This document shows, in pieces, positions 46,267 through 56,679 of a stretch of 64,000 bases of DNA. The number at the start of each line of letters is the position of its first letter. The stretch's first letter is position 1. Both the position numbers and the translations under genes were made by a program. Source of the stretch: Lycium barbarum (Eukaryota > Streptophyta > Magnoliopsida > Solanales > Solanaceae); assembly GCF_019175385.1 (NCBI RefSeq), contig NC_083340.1, forward strand, positions 18,364,336 through 18,428,335. Reading direction: 5' to 3'. Below the pieces are notes generated by a model. It made no database searches. It saw only the letters and a program-made list of their open reading frames with translations, and was not told the DNA's origin.

Positions 46267-49216
46267 ACAACTCCTCCAGCAAAACCGTCAATTATTGAGC
46301 CACCGAAGTTGGAGCTCAAGCAACTTCCATCCCATCTTATATATGAGTTTCTTGGAGCAAATGCCACCTTTCCAGTTATTGTGTCATCACTTCTGAATGA
46401 GGGCCAAACTCGTAGACTCATTGCAGTTTTGAGGAAACATTTGAGAGCTTTGGGTTGGACTATTGCAGACATCCGGGGGATTCCCTCTGGAATTTGTGAG
46501 CACCGAATTCAGTTAGAGGAGGAAATTTCACCAAGTGTTGAGCATCAGAGAAGATTGAATCCACTGATGCAAGGGTGGTAAAGAAAGAGATTATTAAGTG
46601 GCTAGATGCTGGGGTGGTTTACTCGATTGCCAACAGTCCATGGGAAGTCTAGTCCAGTGTGTGCCAAAAAAAGGGGGCATCACTGTTGTCCCTAATTCTA
46701 AAAATGAGTTGATTCCTACAAGAACTGTCACCGGTTGGAGAGTGTGTGTGGACTACCGGAAGCTGAACACTGCATTTTGCAAGGATCATTTCCCTATGCC
46801 TTTTATTGATCAAATGCTTGATCGGCTAGCTGGAAGGTCTTATTATTGTTTCTTGGATAGGTACTCAGGTTACAACCAAATCAACATTGCATTGGAAGAC
46901 CAAGAAAAGACTACTTTCACTTGTCCCTATAGGACATTCACTTTCAGCCGAATGCCATTTGGTCTTTGCAATGCCCCAGCTACTTTCCAACGATGCATGA
47001 TGTCCATATTCTCTGACATGGTTGAAAACTTTCTTGAAGTCTTCATGGATGACTTCTCTGTGGTGGGAGATTCATTCGACGAATGATTAGACCATCTTGA
47101 TCGGGTGCTACAAAGGTGTGAGGAGACAAACCTCGTTCTAAACTGGGAAAAGTGTCATTTTATGGTAAAGGAGGGAATTGTCCTTGGCCATAAGATTTTC
47201 GAAAGAGGGATTGAGGTTGATCAAGCCAAAATCGATGTGATTTCAAAACTCCCTCCACCCATCTCAGTAAAAGGGGTTCGGAGTTTCTTGGGGCACGCTG
47301 GATTCTATAGAAGATTTATCAAAGACTTCTCCAAAATTGCAAACCCAATGTGCAAACTCTTGGAAAAGGAGTCCAAATTCAATTTTGATGAGAAGTGCAT
47401 CAAGGCTTTCGACGAGTTGAAGCTGAAATTAACCTCCGCCCCTATTGTTGTGTCCCCGGATTGGTCGTTGCCCTTTGAATTGATGTGTGATGCCAGTGGT
47501 CTTGCAATTGGCGCTATGCTTGGTCAGCGGCTCAACAAAATCTTGCACCCAATTTATTATGCTAGCAAAACACTAAATGGCGCTCAACTGAACTATACAG
47601 TAATGGAGCAGGAACTACTTGCTATTGTTTATGCCTTTGAAAAGTTCCGAGCTTATTTATTGGGTGCCAAGGTAGTGGTTCACACTGACCATGCTGCCCT
47701 GCGATACTTGATGGCTAAAACAGATGCTAAGCCTCGGTTGATAAGATGGGTGCTGTTGCTACAAGAATTTGACTTTGAAGTCAAAGACCGAAAAGGGTCA
47801 GAAAATAAAGCAACTGACCATCTCTCCAGACTTGAAGCACCAGGAAGACCGATTGATGTGCTGGATATTAATGACACTTTTTCGGATGAAAGAGTCTTGG
47901 CAATCTCCAATAATGTGGCACCATGGTATGCCGATATTGCCAATTATTTGGTAACTGGCATTGTTCCTGAAGATTTGAAGGCATATCAAAAGAAGAAATT
48001 CTTGAGAGATTGCCGACAGTATTATTGGGATGAGCCTTACTTATTCAGGAATTGTGCAGACAATATGATCAGAAGATGTGTGGCTGAATCTGAGGTAATG
48101 GATATTTTGAAAGCTTGTCATGATTCTCTGGTTGGTGGGCATCACAGTGGAAATAGAACTGCAGCCAAGGTGCTAGAGTGTGGGTACTATTGGCCAGCCA
48201 TCTATCGTGATGCGAATATGTTGGCTCGTTCTTATGATAAATGCCAACGCCAGGGCACAATAGGTCGGAAGCATGAAACACCGATGAATTTTGTGCTTGA
48301 GGTGGAGCTTTTTGATGTGTGGGGCATTGATTTTATGGGGCCCTTCGTGAGCTCATATGGCCTGAAATATATTCTTGTTGCGGTGGATTATGTCTTCAAG
48401 TGGGTGGAGGCGGTGGCCTTGCCTAACAATGATGGTAGGAGAGTCAATGCCTTTCTAAAAATGAACATCTTTACTAGATTTGGCACTCCTAGAGCTATTA
48501 TTAGTGATGGTGGTTCTCATTTCTGCAACAAACCATTTGCTGATCTTCTTGAAAAATATGGTGTGCATCACAGGGTTGCCACTCCGTATCATCCTCAGAC
48601 GAGTGATCAGGTTGAAGTCTCCAATAGAGAGATAAAAAGCATCTTGGCAAAGACGATCAATGTGAATCGCACTGATTGGTCCAAAAAGTTGGATGAAGCT
48701 CTATGGGCATATCGCACGGCGTTCAAAACGCCTATTGGGACTTCACCGTATAAGTTGGTATTTGGGAAGACATGTCATTTGCCTATTGAGCTTGAGCATA
48801 AGGCCCTTTGGGCATTGAAAAAGCTAAACAGGGATCGGCATGAAGCAATAAAGCTGAGGTTGTTTCAAATCAATGAGATGGATGAATTTAGGTACAATGC
48901 CTATGAAAGCGCAACACTGTACAAGGAAAAGATGAAATACTATCATGACTCGAAGATCCTAAAAAGGGATTTTCAGCCGAAGGACTTGGTTTTGTTGTAC
49001 AATTCGCGCCTAAAGTTCTTTCTGGGCAAGCTAAAATCTCGATGGTCAGGTCCTTTTGAAATCGTAAGTGTTTCCCCAAATGGAAGTGTCATTGAGGTGA
49101 AAGCCGAGGATGACACTCGAACTTTTAAAGTGAATGCACAAAGAGTAAAGCACTACCATTGGTGCATTGATGATGGTAAGGTGGTTGATAGGTATCGTTG
49201 GAAATACGGTTCCTGA
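46267..49216 (+). pseudogene. Athila pol, RT-RNase H-integrase part
   Basis: Two frameshifts lie near 46560-46660 and one stop at 47084-47086; the rest is one open frame of 703 codons from 47105. Reverse transcriptase shows WRVCVDYRKLNTAFCKDHFP, FTFSRMPFGLCNAPATFQRC and the catalytic FMDDFSV (about 47045). RNase H shows [15 protein letters not shown] and [10 protein letters not shown]. Integrase has the zinc region [16 protein letters not shown]...C-x2-C (48116-48250) and the catalytic D, D and E in [18 protein letters not shown] and [10 protein letters not shown]. The ending is [17 protein letters not shown], without a chromodomain, as expected for Athila. It copies RNA to DNA and inserts it; here it is disabled mainly by the breaks near the RT start. 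Confidence 0.9.
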
Positions 49217-49471
49217 ACTGGAAATTGAGGTATCACGTCGAGCCGTGACGTTAAATCAAGCGCTATGTGGGAGGCAACCCACATTTACTGCTTTATAAGT
49301 ACTTTAAATTTCGTATTTCCTTTGTTTTCTTTTATGTTTTTGATGTTTGCTGATATGGTAGGATTCTGAGAACTGAAGAGGCCAAAAGAAAGTAAGTGCT
49401 AAGTTTGCAAGGAAAGGACGCTCCATGTTACGGCCTGTAACTCATGTTACGGTTCGTATAATGGAGCGTAA
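49217..49471 (+). other. Athila sequence after pol, up to an inversion breakpoint
   Basis: This non-coding stretch includes two more palindrome copies (49425-49465: GTTACGGCCTGTAACTCATG and GTTACGG). Inverted LTR sequence begins between about 49470 and 49485. The break therefore falls inside or next to the palindrome cluster. Confidence 0.6.
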
Positions 49472-50105
49472 CAATAGAAAAGAAAATTAGAATTTTGAAT
49501 TAAAACCCTAACTTTAAGTATTTATAGGGCCAAAAATCGCGCCAAGTTTCTGGACAAAAACACCCTTACGCGGCATCGTTACGGACCGTAACACAGGTTA
49601 CGGTCCGTCCTTCGGTTTCGTCCTTTGTCAGCTTGATGTCACGGCTTCTTGCAACGGACTGTAACACTGGTTACGGTCTGTATCTTCCAGCGGATCATGG
49701 CCTCAGTCTTCAGTGGCCAATGCGTTACGCCATGATGTGACGCCCCGTAACCTAAGTTACGGACCGTCCTTCTGGGCATAACCTGTGACACTACTTAGGC
49801 AACTTTCTGGAAATTTTCCTCAGCTTACGGTACACGTTACGGCCTGTAACATGAGTTATAGACCGTCCTTTATAGCGGCACGTATCCTCTCTGGTACGGA
49901 TCACATTACGGCCCGTAACATCAGTTACGGACCGTCCTTTTGCTCCAAGTTGTCTGTTTTTTAGCATTTCTTATCATTTCCGTTCCTTAGTCAACCAACC
50001 CTACAAAACACCATAATAACATAAGAAACGATGTAAAAACACTTAAAAACAAGCAACACTTCTAGTGGCAAAGGCATAAAATGTGCCGAAATTCACGGCA
50101 CATCA
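49472..50105 (-). repeat. Inverted partial LTR of the Athila-type element
   Basis: This is the inverted counterpart of 42153-42785: it reads TGATGTGCCGTGAATTTC on the - strand from 50105 down to about 49472. It includes all five palindrome modules and the TATA region, then stops. It is preceded on the - strand by a polypurine tract, so it is the start of a 3' LTR of a - strand Athila 3' end. Confidence 0.9.
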
Positions 50106-50118
50106 CACCCCCAACTTA
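50106..50118 (-). other. Polypurine tract of the inverted Athila 3' end
   Basis: On the - strand CTTAAGTTGGGGGTG ends at the LTR start (50105), behind TTGAGGACAAGCAAAAAC. A phrase of the type 'gaggacaagca...caagtttggggg' in front of the LTR is characteristic of Athila elements. Similar TAAGTTGGGGGTG copies occur at 50829-50840, 50874-50887 and 51644-51657. Confidence 0.8.
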
Positions 50119-51797
50119 AGGTTTTTGCTTGTCCTCAAGCAACTACAACAAGACTCACTACTAACACACGACATCTAGTAAAATAAGAATGACTACGGTG
50201 GTTTTGGCATGTGTTTCTAATACAGACTCTTCAATCTAGAAAAATATTGGGCTCTTATCCACATCCTATTTGTGACACAAGGCGCACATTTCAGAATAAT
50301 TGCAATTCACTATGCAACCTCAATTAATGACACAATCATAGTATGGGAGTCTCTATGCACATGAATTTCAACTTCTGGAAAGCCAGTTACTTCGCAATCT
50401 ACAATCCTTACGCCCTCACATAGACCAAAGAATGTCCCAACACACATTTACAAAATAAATGGGACAGCAGACTAAACAGAAGGACACTCACACTCACAAA
50501 GAAATTTGCATACCATACATGCACATACCATAGGCTTGCCTTTATTTTCCATGACTTCAACTTTGAACAGTTCGACTGTGATCACATTAGGACTTTTGAG
50601 GCTTGTAACATTGGCTTGAGCACGGGTAGGATGAATATTTGGATAGTGGTGACTCACCCTCCTTGACACTTCATTTTGACTTCATTCACTCTTTTTTTTT
50701 CTTTTAATTCTGACCTTACAGCTTCAGCGTGGATTTATTTTGAACTTATATATCTATATACATGTATATATCTATATATATACATTTTTTTAGCTCCACA
50801 CTGAATTATGCCCCGCAATACTCACGATCACCCCCAACAAGCCTTTGGCCTCATTATCCGCATCTTTCGCTTATCACCCCCAACTTAGGCTTTTAGCCTC
50901 ATTTGTCATTCTTTAGTGTCAAGGAGGGACTTGGTGCCAAATGGGTCTATTCATAGAAGGGAAGGAGGTTAGTTCACGGCTAATCAAAGAAAAAGTCTAT
51001 AGGCTCAAAATGGGAGACTCGGGATCATTTTCTGTACGGGCTAGGCTCATTTAAGATAAACAGGCTTTGGAATCAATACAAATAAAGCCTAAGATCACTT
51101 CACAATCAAACTCTCCTTAGAATTCACGCACGACCAACCGGGCAAGTTCTAGATTACAAGCATCATATACAAATAGAAACTAAACTCTCACAACACGATG
51201 GCATAAGGATTGTTTAAATACTCTGACTTCACTTCCGTTTGAAGATTTCACACACATGGACACCCTTTATTTGCAATGTCATTAAAAGAACCATACATGT
51301 CAATATCAACAACCCATTCTTGATGTACATCACAAATTATTTTTCGGAGGGCTATCATTGACTTGTAAAAACACTTTTATATATGCTAGAAAACACGGAC
51401 CACCATCACTTAAGTTATCATTACTTTACTCTTAACTAAACATCCTAAACATTCCAGGTTCAACATTAAAATAACATTCTTTGGGAAAAGAACACATGGC
51501 AAAGAACAGCCGAAGAGGCTCCTAAACACATACTTAATATTATAATTGAAAACTATACTAACAAAAGCAAAAGCAATACCAACAAAAACAAAAACAATAA
51601 CAAACAATATCCGATATACCAAAACAATACCAACAATTACCCTACACCCCCAACTTAGAAACATGCATTGCCCTCAAGGTATCAATATAGTCCATCAATA
51701 GAATGGAGGGCCTCCCTGGAGCGCATTAGGCGCTTGGATCTGCTGCAGCATCATGAGGTTGGGTAACCTCGGAGGTAGGAGCAATGGTGGTAGCAGG
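50119..51797 (-). other. 3' untranslated part of the inverted Athila segment
   Basis: 1.7 kb lie between the accessory gene and the polypurine tract. No frame is convincing. Three extra GTTGGGGGTG phrases on the - strand resemble the polypurine tract. A T run at 50692-50700 and an AT-rich repeat at 50745-50790 are also present. Confidence 0.5.
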
Positions 51798-53968
51798 CTA
51801 GCCAACGCTAGAATTCCCAGGTTCAGTGGGTGGAGCAGAAGTATGGTGAGCCGGCTCAATGGAATGGGCTGAGCTAGAAGTCGCTCCAGTGGTGTCAGAA
51901 CCCAGCCGGGACTCCTGTTGGATCTTCTTCAATGTTCGTCGCTCCTCCTCCTCATTCTGTGGGAGCAAAGCATCAAATGGATCAAGACTCTTGAGAATGG
52001 GATCGAGGTTTTCATCATCCGGCGTGGCTCTCCTGTGCTTCCCTTTAGCAAAAGAGTGGGTATCCTCTTCCAACTCCTCGTTTTGCTCCTCATCAACCGT
52101 GTCCTCGATCTCATCATCCCCAAGTAAACTCTGAACCAGCTGGTATAAGATTTGTACCAACTCTGTGTGTACTTTCAAAATCTAGTCCGTCACACCACCT
52201 ACTTCCTGTGCCTTCAATTTCTGCACATCATCCTTTAGTGTCCGCAACTCACTCCGAATAGTGCAATTCCACAGCGGGGTGTGTCCTAGTCAGATTCGTC
52301 ATCCTGTTCTCAATGCCATCTATCCGAGAGTGGATCTTTAGGTGGTCATCAGCCATCTGTTCTTTTATCGGCCTCAACGCTGCATCAATAACCCTTTTTG
52401 TGTACAATTTCAGCTCGGTCATGAGTTGCTTGACCTGCCTTATCTGTTCTATCTGCTTGCAAGACCACTGCCCCAAAATTCTCCTGGTTGAAAATCATTT
52501 TTGTCGCAAGTTCAGATGGAACTCCCGGTATGGGCTGAGCCGGTGCTGGGCTCGCTCTAGTGGCAGAGGTAGGACCACCCGAAGTAGGTGGAGCTGGAGC
52601 TGGCATGGGTTGTGTAGCATGGTCAGCCTGTAGAGCCTCAAAATCTGTGGGTTGACCCGCAGCAGTGTCCTCAACACCCATGAAAGCCAAGGGTAAAACA
52701 TCTGATCCCATTGGCCCCTCCGGCACATCAGAAGACGAGGCAGATGGCATTATACCTTGTCTTAACATATCATCTCTCCCCTTTGTGATGTCATAGATAC
52801 TCCTGGCGATCACACTGTGGCCGATAAAGGGGAGGGGTTCTGGTCCCTCACGCAAGCATAAGAACGTGAGCAAACATGGATGAATGAGCGAAGTGGCTGG
52901 TTGTGTGGTTCTCTCCTGGAGATCTACTGCTACCAGTCTTCCGAAGTTGATTTTATACCTCGACATAAGGGCAGCCACAAAAACAGCTCTGTCCGGAGTC
53001 AAATAATTATTTGCCTGGGTAGGACGGATGCGGAACAAAACAATCTGCCACCAAAACTTTGCCTCAGGTGTGAGGGTGTTTTTCCAAATCCGCGTAGCGG
53101 CTGTCAACTTTGGCACTATTGCCCATTCGGGATCTGCCGACCGTGCAATCACTGAAGCCACCCATTTTCTGACTGAGATTGTATCTTTCTGTTCAATTTT
53201 GTAGACAAACTCCCCTTCTTCCGCCGTTGTAGGCGCAATATAATCCTCCCCGAATAGTACTATATTGATGGCCATCGGAGAAACATCAATCTTCTTTTTG
53301 CGCACGACTACTTCATTCATGGTTGGCATTTGAGTTGCGCGCTGCCCTTTTTTCTGTGCTTTGAATATAGCAGCCCCATAAGAAGCGTAGAATTCCCAAA
53401 CAAGAGCCGGGATGTAGGACCCTACAGGGTTTTTCAAAAACTTTAACTTGTGGAAGCGAAGAGTGTCACGGATGGCCGGATATCCATCGAGACCATCAAA
53501 GCTGACGTTCCTTTCCTTAAAAATACTTCTCTTCGGGCCCTGCCCCTCATGCTTTTCTAGCTCACACCCTTTTTTGTACAGTTCTTCGGATCCCTCCACA
53601 GAAAATCGGAGGTCCTGCTCATACATAGCCCTCATCCGGATGTCAGTCTCTCTCCGTTCCTGTTCGCACTCTTTTTCGCGCTCCTTCGCAGTAGGCTGTC
53701 TAATGGGTGGTTGAGGCCGGTGTGGTGGTGTGACAGCCTGTCTGGGTTAACAATGGCTAGACGAACCAGACGAACTCTCCTCATCAGATGAGGAGGAACT
53801 TTTGGATTGTGAGGCTGGCCTGCTAGGTGCAGCGGGCTTCTTTGTAGCCCTTGTTTCTTTGATTTGATCTTCATCGCGCAACCGTGAGGTTACTTTTCCT
53901 GCACCACGACCTTTTTCTTTGCCTGCAACCTTTGGTGTAACCTTCTTTCCTTGCCTTGGGTTACCCAT
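51798..53968 (-). pseudogene. Athila accessory gene, 'putative plant transposon protein' family
   Basis: The most likely start is ATG 53968 (M-G-N-P-R-Q-G-K-K), two bases after a good splice acceptor. The N-terminus (first 75 residues) is basic and then Ser/Glu-rich (SSSSSDEESSSGSSS). One TAA at about 53747 interrupts the frame, which then runs to 52385. Residues about 160-390 carry KNPVGSYIPALVWEFYASYG, RIRPTQANNYLTPDRAVFVA and INFGRLV, the pattern of the plant transposon-associated domain (PF20167 by my recollection). A frameshift near 52450 moves to a frame with a coiled-coil-like stretch (KQLMTELKLYTKRVIDAALR), and after another break to an acidic C-terminus (EIEDTVDEEQNEELEED). There is no signal peptide or membrane segment, so a classical envelope role is not supported. 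Its biochemical function is unknown. Confidence 0.75.
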
Positions 53969-53970
53969 AC

Positions 53971-54833
53971 CTGTGGAAGGCAAAGTTAGCTATGATACAC
54001 GAGAAGCTTTTCAATGATACAACTTATTGGTTTAAGTTGAGGACTTCAATTAGCTCATGCACCGTAACACGGTCGACGGACTGTCGATGGTGTTACGGGC
54101 CGTATCTCCAATCATAACTCAGTTTGTTTATTTATAACACAGGAAACGTAACATGTTCGACGGACCGTCATACGTGTTACAGTCCGTAACGTGACCCAAA
54201 TTTCCAGAAAGTTTTGGGAAAATCATCGGTGTTATGGTGTGATGTTACGGTCCGTAACACCTTACCGTAACATCACCCAAATTTCCAAAAAGTTTTCGTG
54301 GAAATCATCGGTGTTATGATGTGGTGTTACGGTCCGTAACACACGTTATGGCCCGGAACACTGAACGTCGGGCAATCAGTTCACAGATGCACAATTTTGC
54401 CAAATTTTCCCGTTTAAGCACGAGACCAAGATTTTCGACTTTACGCTCCTTAGGCATGGTGTAAAACACCAGTAGATACCCTCACATACCTCGGGTTACT
54501 CAGACTTCACCCGGTTTTACCAAAGTTTTCTTTGAAACCTTTTATCGAACAGTTAGTGGGCAAACCAATTTAGTAGTTTCACGAATGAAACTTTCAATCG
54601 GGATGCCCTCCGACTCAGCGGGAGACAATGTTCTTGTGCCCATGAGTCTCACAAACAGCAACCATACCAAACCCAACCCCCCACCATTGTTAAATCCCCC
54701 GTAATTATTCAATGGGGATTCAAAAGCATTCAAAAGCACAACAGCGTGGCACTGTATACGAATTTACTCATGGAAGATCATACCAATAGTATCGATAGAT
54801 GAAAGACGAGAGAGAGTCAACACATTGTCATAC
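53971..54833 (-). other. Candidate leader intron of the accessory gene
   Basis: On the - strand a donor CGATCAG|GTATGAC lies at 54833 and an acceptor CCTTCCACAG at 53971, an 863-bp interval ending two bases before the chosen start codon. The interval itself contains palindrome copies (54060-54360). The splice call is from consensus only. Skipping the intron would remove the alternative in-frame ATG at 53983. Confidence 0.4.
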
Positions 54834-55198
54834 CTGATCGTTGGCGATGCTTGGATGAAACTCGAAATTAAAGCAAAACAGCGATGTATTTGTGAAGAGA
54901 AAAACAACACTATGGTGAAAGAAATATGGAGAGATGGTGAGGGGGAGATGAAGAGAGAATGAGGGAAGTTATGAGGGAGAGAGGGGAGGGTTAAAAAATT
55001 TTAAAACGTCGGTTGAATTTGAAATGGTAACCATCGGGGATGTATTTAAACATGCCCGACCGTTACGCTTAGAGTTACGGACCGTAACATGAGATACGAG
55101 ACGTAACCCGTGTTACGGTCAACCAAACGACCCCGTTTTCAGTTTTCATTAATGACATAGCACTACAGCCGACGGACCGTAACTTATGTTACGGTGCA
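54834..55198 (-). promoter_or_regulatory. Promoter-like block upstream of the accessory gene
   Basis: Reading on the - strand from 55198, palindromes ACGGACCGTAAC and relatives occur at about 55195-55170 and 55120-55075. They are followed by a TATA-like TTTAAATA at 55050-55043. A pyrimidine-rich leader (TCCCTC, TCTCTC at 55000-54930) then leads to the candidate splice donor at 54833. This is the same order as in the Athila LTR (palindromes, TATA, transcribed leader), but it lies inside the element. The right edge at 55198 is where X gag resumes. Confidence 0.5.
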
Positions 55199-56458
55199 TT
55201 GCTAGACTTAGCTGCACCATACCCTGACCAGGCTTGAGAATTACGAGGAGCTGCTGAATTTGTGGACTGAGCTACCTTACCTCTGGTACCTTGTCTTGCT
55301 GATGGACAGTCTCTCTGAAAATAGTCGTGTTGGTCATGCCGATAGCATATATCCATGCCCATACGATACTCCCCTGGGTGCCTCTTACCACACTTACCGC
55401 AAATTGTATTATCATAAGCCTGTTGACCCATACTAGCCCGAGAGTAAGAGTAAGTTGGCCTAAAATTCTGCCTCTTCTGATCATTCTTGAACTTTAGAGT
55501 TAGGGTACTGGCTGCAGATGCAGCAGGTCCTAATGATCTGTTCTTGAAAAAAATTCTGCCTCCACCTCCCCCATGACTGAAGTTACCTACAGACTTAGCT
55601 CTTTTATTAAATTCCAGTCCTTCTCTTTCTGCGGAGCCTCTTCTTTTTTCATTCAATCCTTAAAGCCCTGAACAAAGGCAACCATCTTGGTAATAGTCAT
55701 CTTGTCGTTTTGAGCAGCAATATTCATATCACCATACAAGTCGGGTGTAAGGCCTAACACAAATCTCCTAACTATGGCTCTCATGTCAGGAAACATATAC
55801 TGAGCAAATTTAGACAAGGAAACAAACTAGAGATAATATTCGTTCACACTCATACTGTTCTGCCTGAGTCTCTCAAATTCGTAGGCCTTCGCTTCTCCAA
55901 CCTCAATCGGCTGGAAGTGATCAATGAAAGCATCAACAAACTCATCCCAAGTTGCTGAAGATGCATCCTCTCCGTGGACTGTTCCCACGTCTCATTTCAA
56001 ATATGAGCAACATCCTGCAATCGATAAGCTCCCAACTTTACTGCCTCTGTCTCCGTAGCATGCATAACAAGAAAGACTTTCTGAAGCTCATCGATGAAGT
56101 TTTGGGGATATTCTCCCTTAATAGATCTAATGAACACTGGAGGCTTCATGTTTTGAAATTCCTTGGTCCCAGAGCTGTTCGACCTTCCACTATCACCTGC
56201 GCTAGAAGCTGTTTTCTGACGTTCTGCTTGATTAGCAACAATTTAGGTGAGCAACTGAATAGATCCCCTAACATCCATGTCAGTAGCATTGGGCGACGGA
56301 GTAGCGGTTGGATGGACCTTTGCAAGCCCCCCCTGTAGATGGGGGTGCAGTATCTGTTACAACTCTCTGAGTCTAAGGCTCCACCCTGGAGTAAGGTTAG
56401 CGATATCCCTCTGGCTAGTAGCTGTAGTCCTCTTGGAGTACTTTTTTTTGGCAGGCAT
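55199..56458 (-). pseudogene. Gag of chromovirus X
   Basis: The start is ATG 56458 (MPAKKKYSKRTTATS). Broken frames give the capsid region: KEFQNMKPPVFIRSIKGEYP, IDELQKVFLVMHATETEAVK and MFPDMRAIVRRFVLGL. The last intact piece (55656-55199) holds a Gly-rich stretch, then CGKCGKRHPGEYRM and CYRHDQHDYFQRDCP, a zinc-knuckle region in which the usual CCHC spacing is altered. The frame is cut after S-S-N-A by the Athila insertion and continues as S-R-G-Q-N-R-L-Y-A-L at 42152. Several stops and shifts make it inactive. Confidence 0.85.
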
Positions 56459-56639
56459 TGTCTGAAATATGTAATATGAACGAGTTAGAAGGATTCCTCA
56501 AAGCATAACTCTACCTGCATAAACTAGAGTACGAAAGAAGTGAGACAATCCTAGATGTCTTAGTGGTCAATTGTTTATATGTGTGGGGCCTGCACACATA
56601 TAAAAGTGACTCTACTGGATATGATTTCATAGACTCCCT

Positions 56640-56672
56640 AAGGCACTGGAACCTAGGCACTGATACTAAGCT
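56640..56672 (-). other. Decayed primer binding site of X
   Basis: On the - strand TTAGTATCAGTGCCTAGG follows the LTR end. It looks like a mutated tRNA-Met site (compare TGGTATCAGAGCC at 32557). Confidence 0.6.
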
Positions 56673-56679
56673 TTAGCAC

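Noticed and set aside
52880..53714. + strand frames opposite the accessory gene
   Set aside because: The - strand frame has domain-like conservation and a start context; the + strand frames are its shadows.
51798..53968. Accessory gene as a retroviral-type envelope gene
   Set aside because: The position after pol invites this call, but there is no signal peptide, transmembrane segment or cleavage motif; the readable domain matches the plant transposon-associated family instead.
42153..55198. Integrated pararetrovirus (caulimovirid)
   Set aside because: RT here is joined to an integrase with DDE residues, and LTRs and retroelement primer sites are present. No movement-protein or virion-associated frame is seen.
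42141..55203. A perfect target duplication for the Athila-type insertion
   Set aside because: The flanks CTCGC (left) and TTGCT (right) do not match well in any register, so no duplication is claimed. This fits the rearranged right end.
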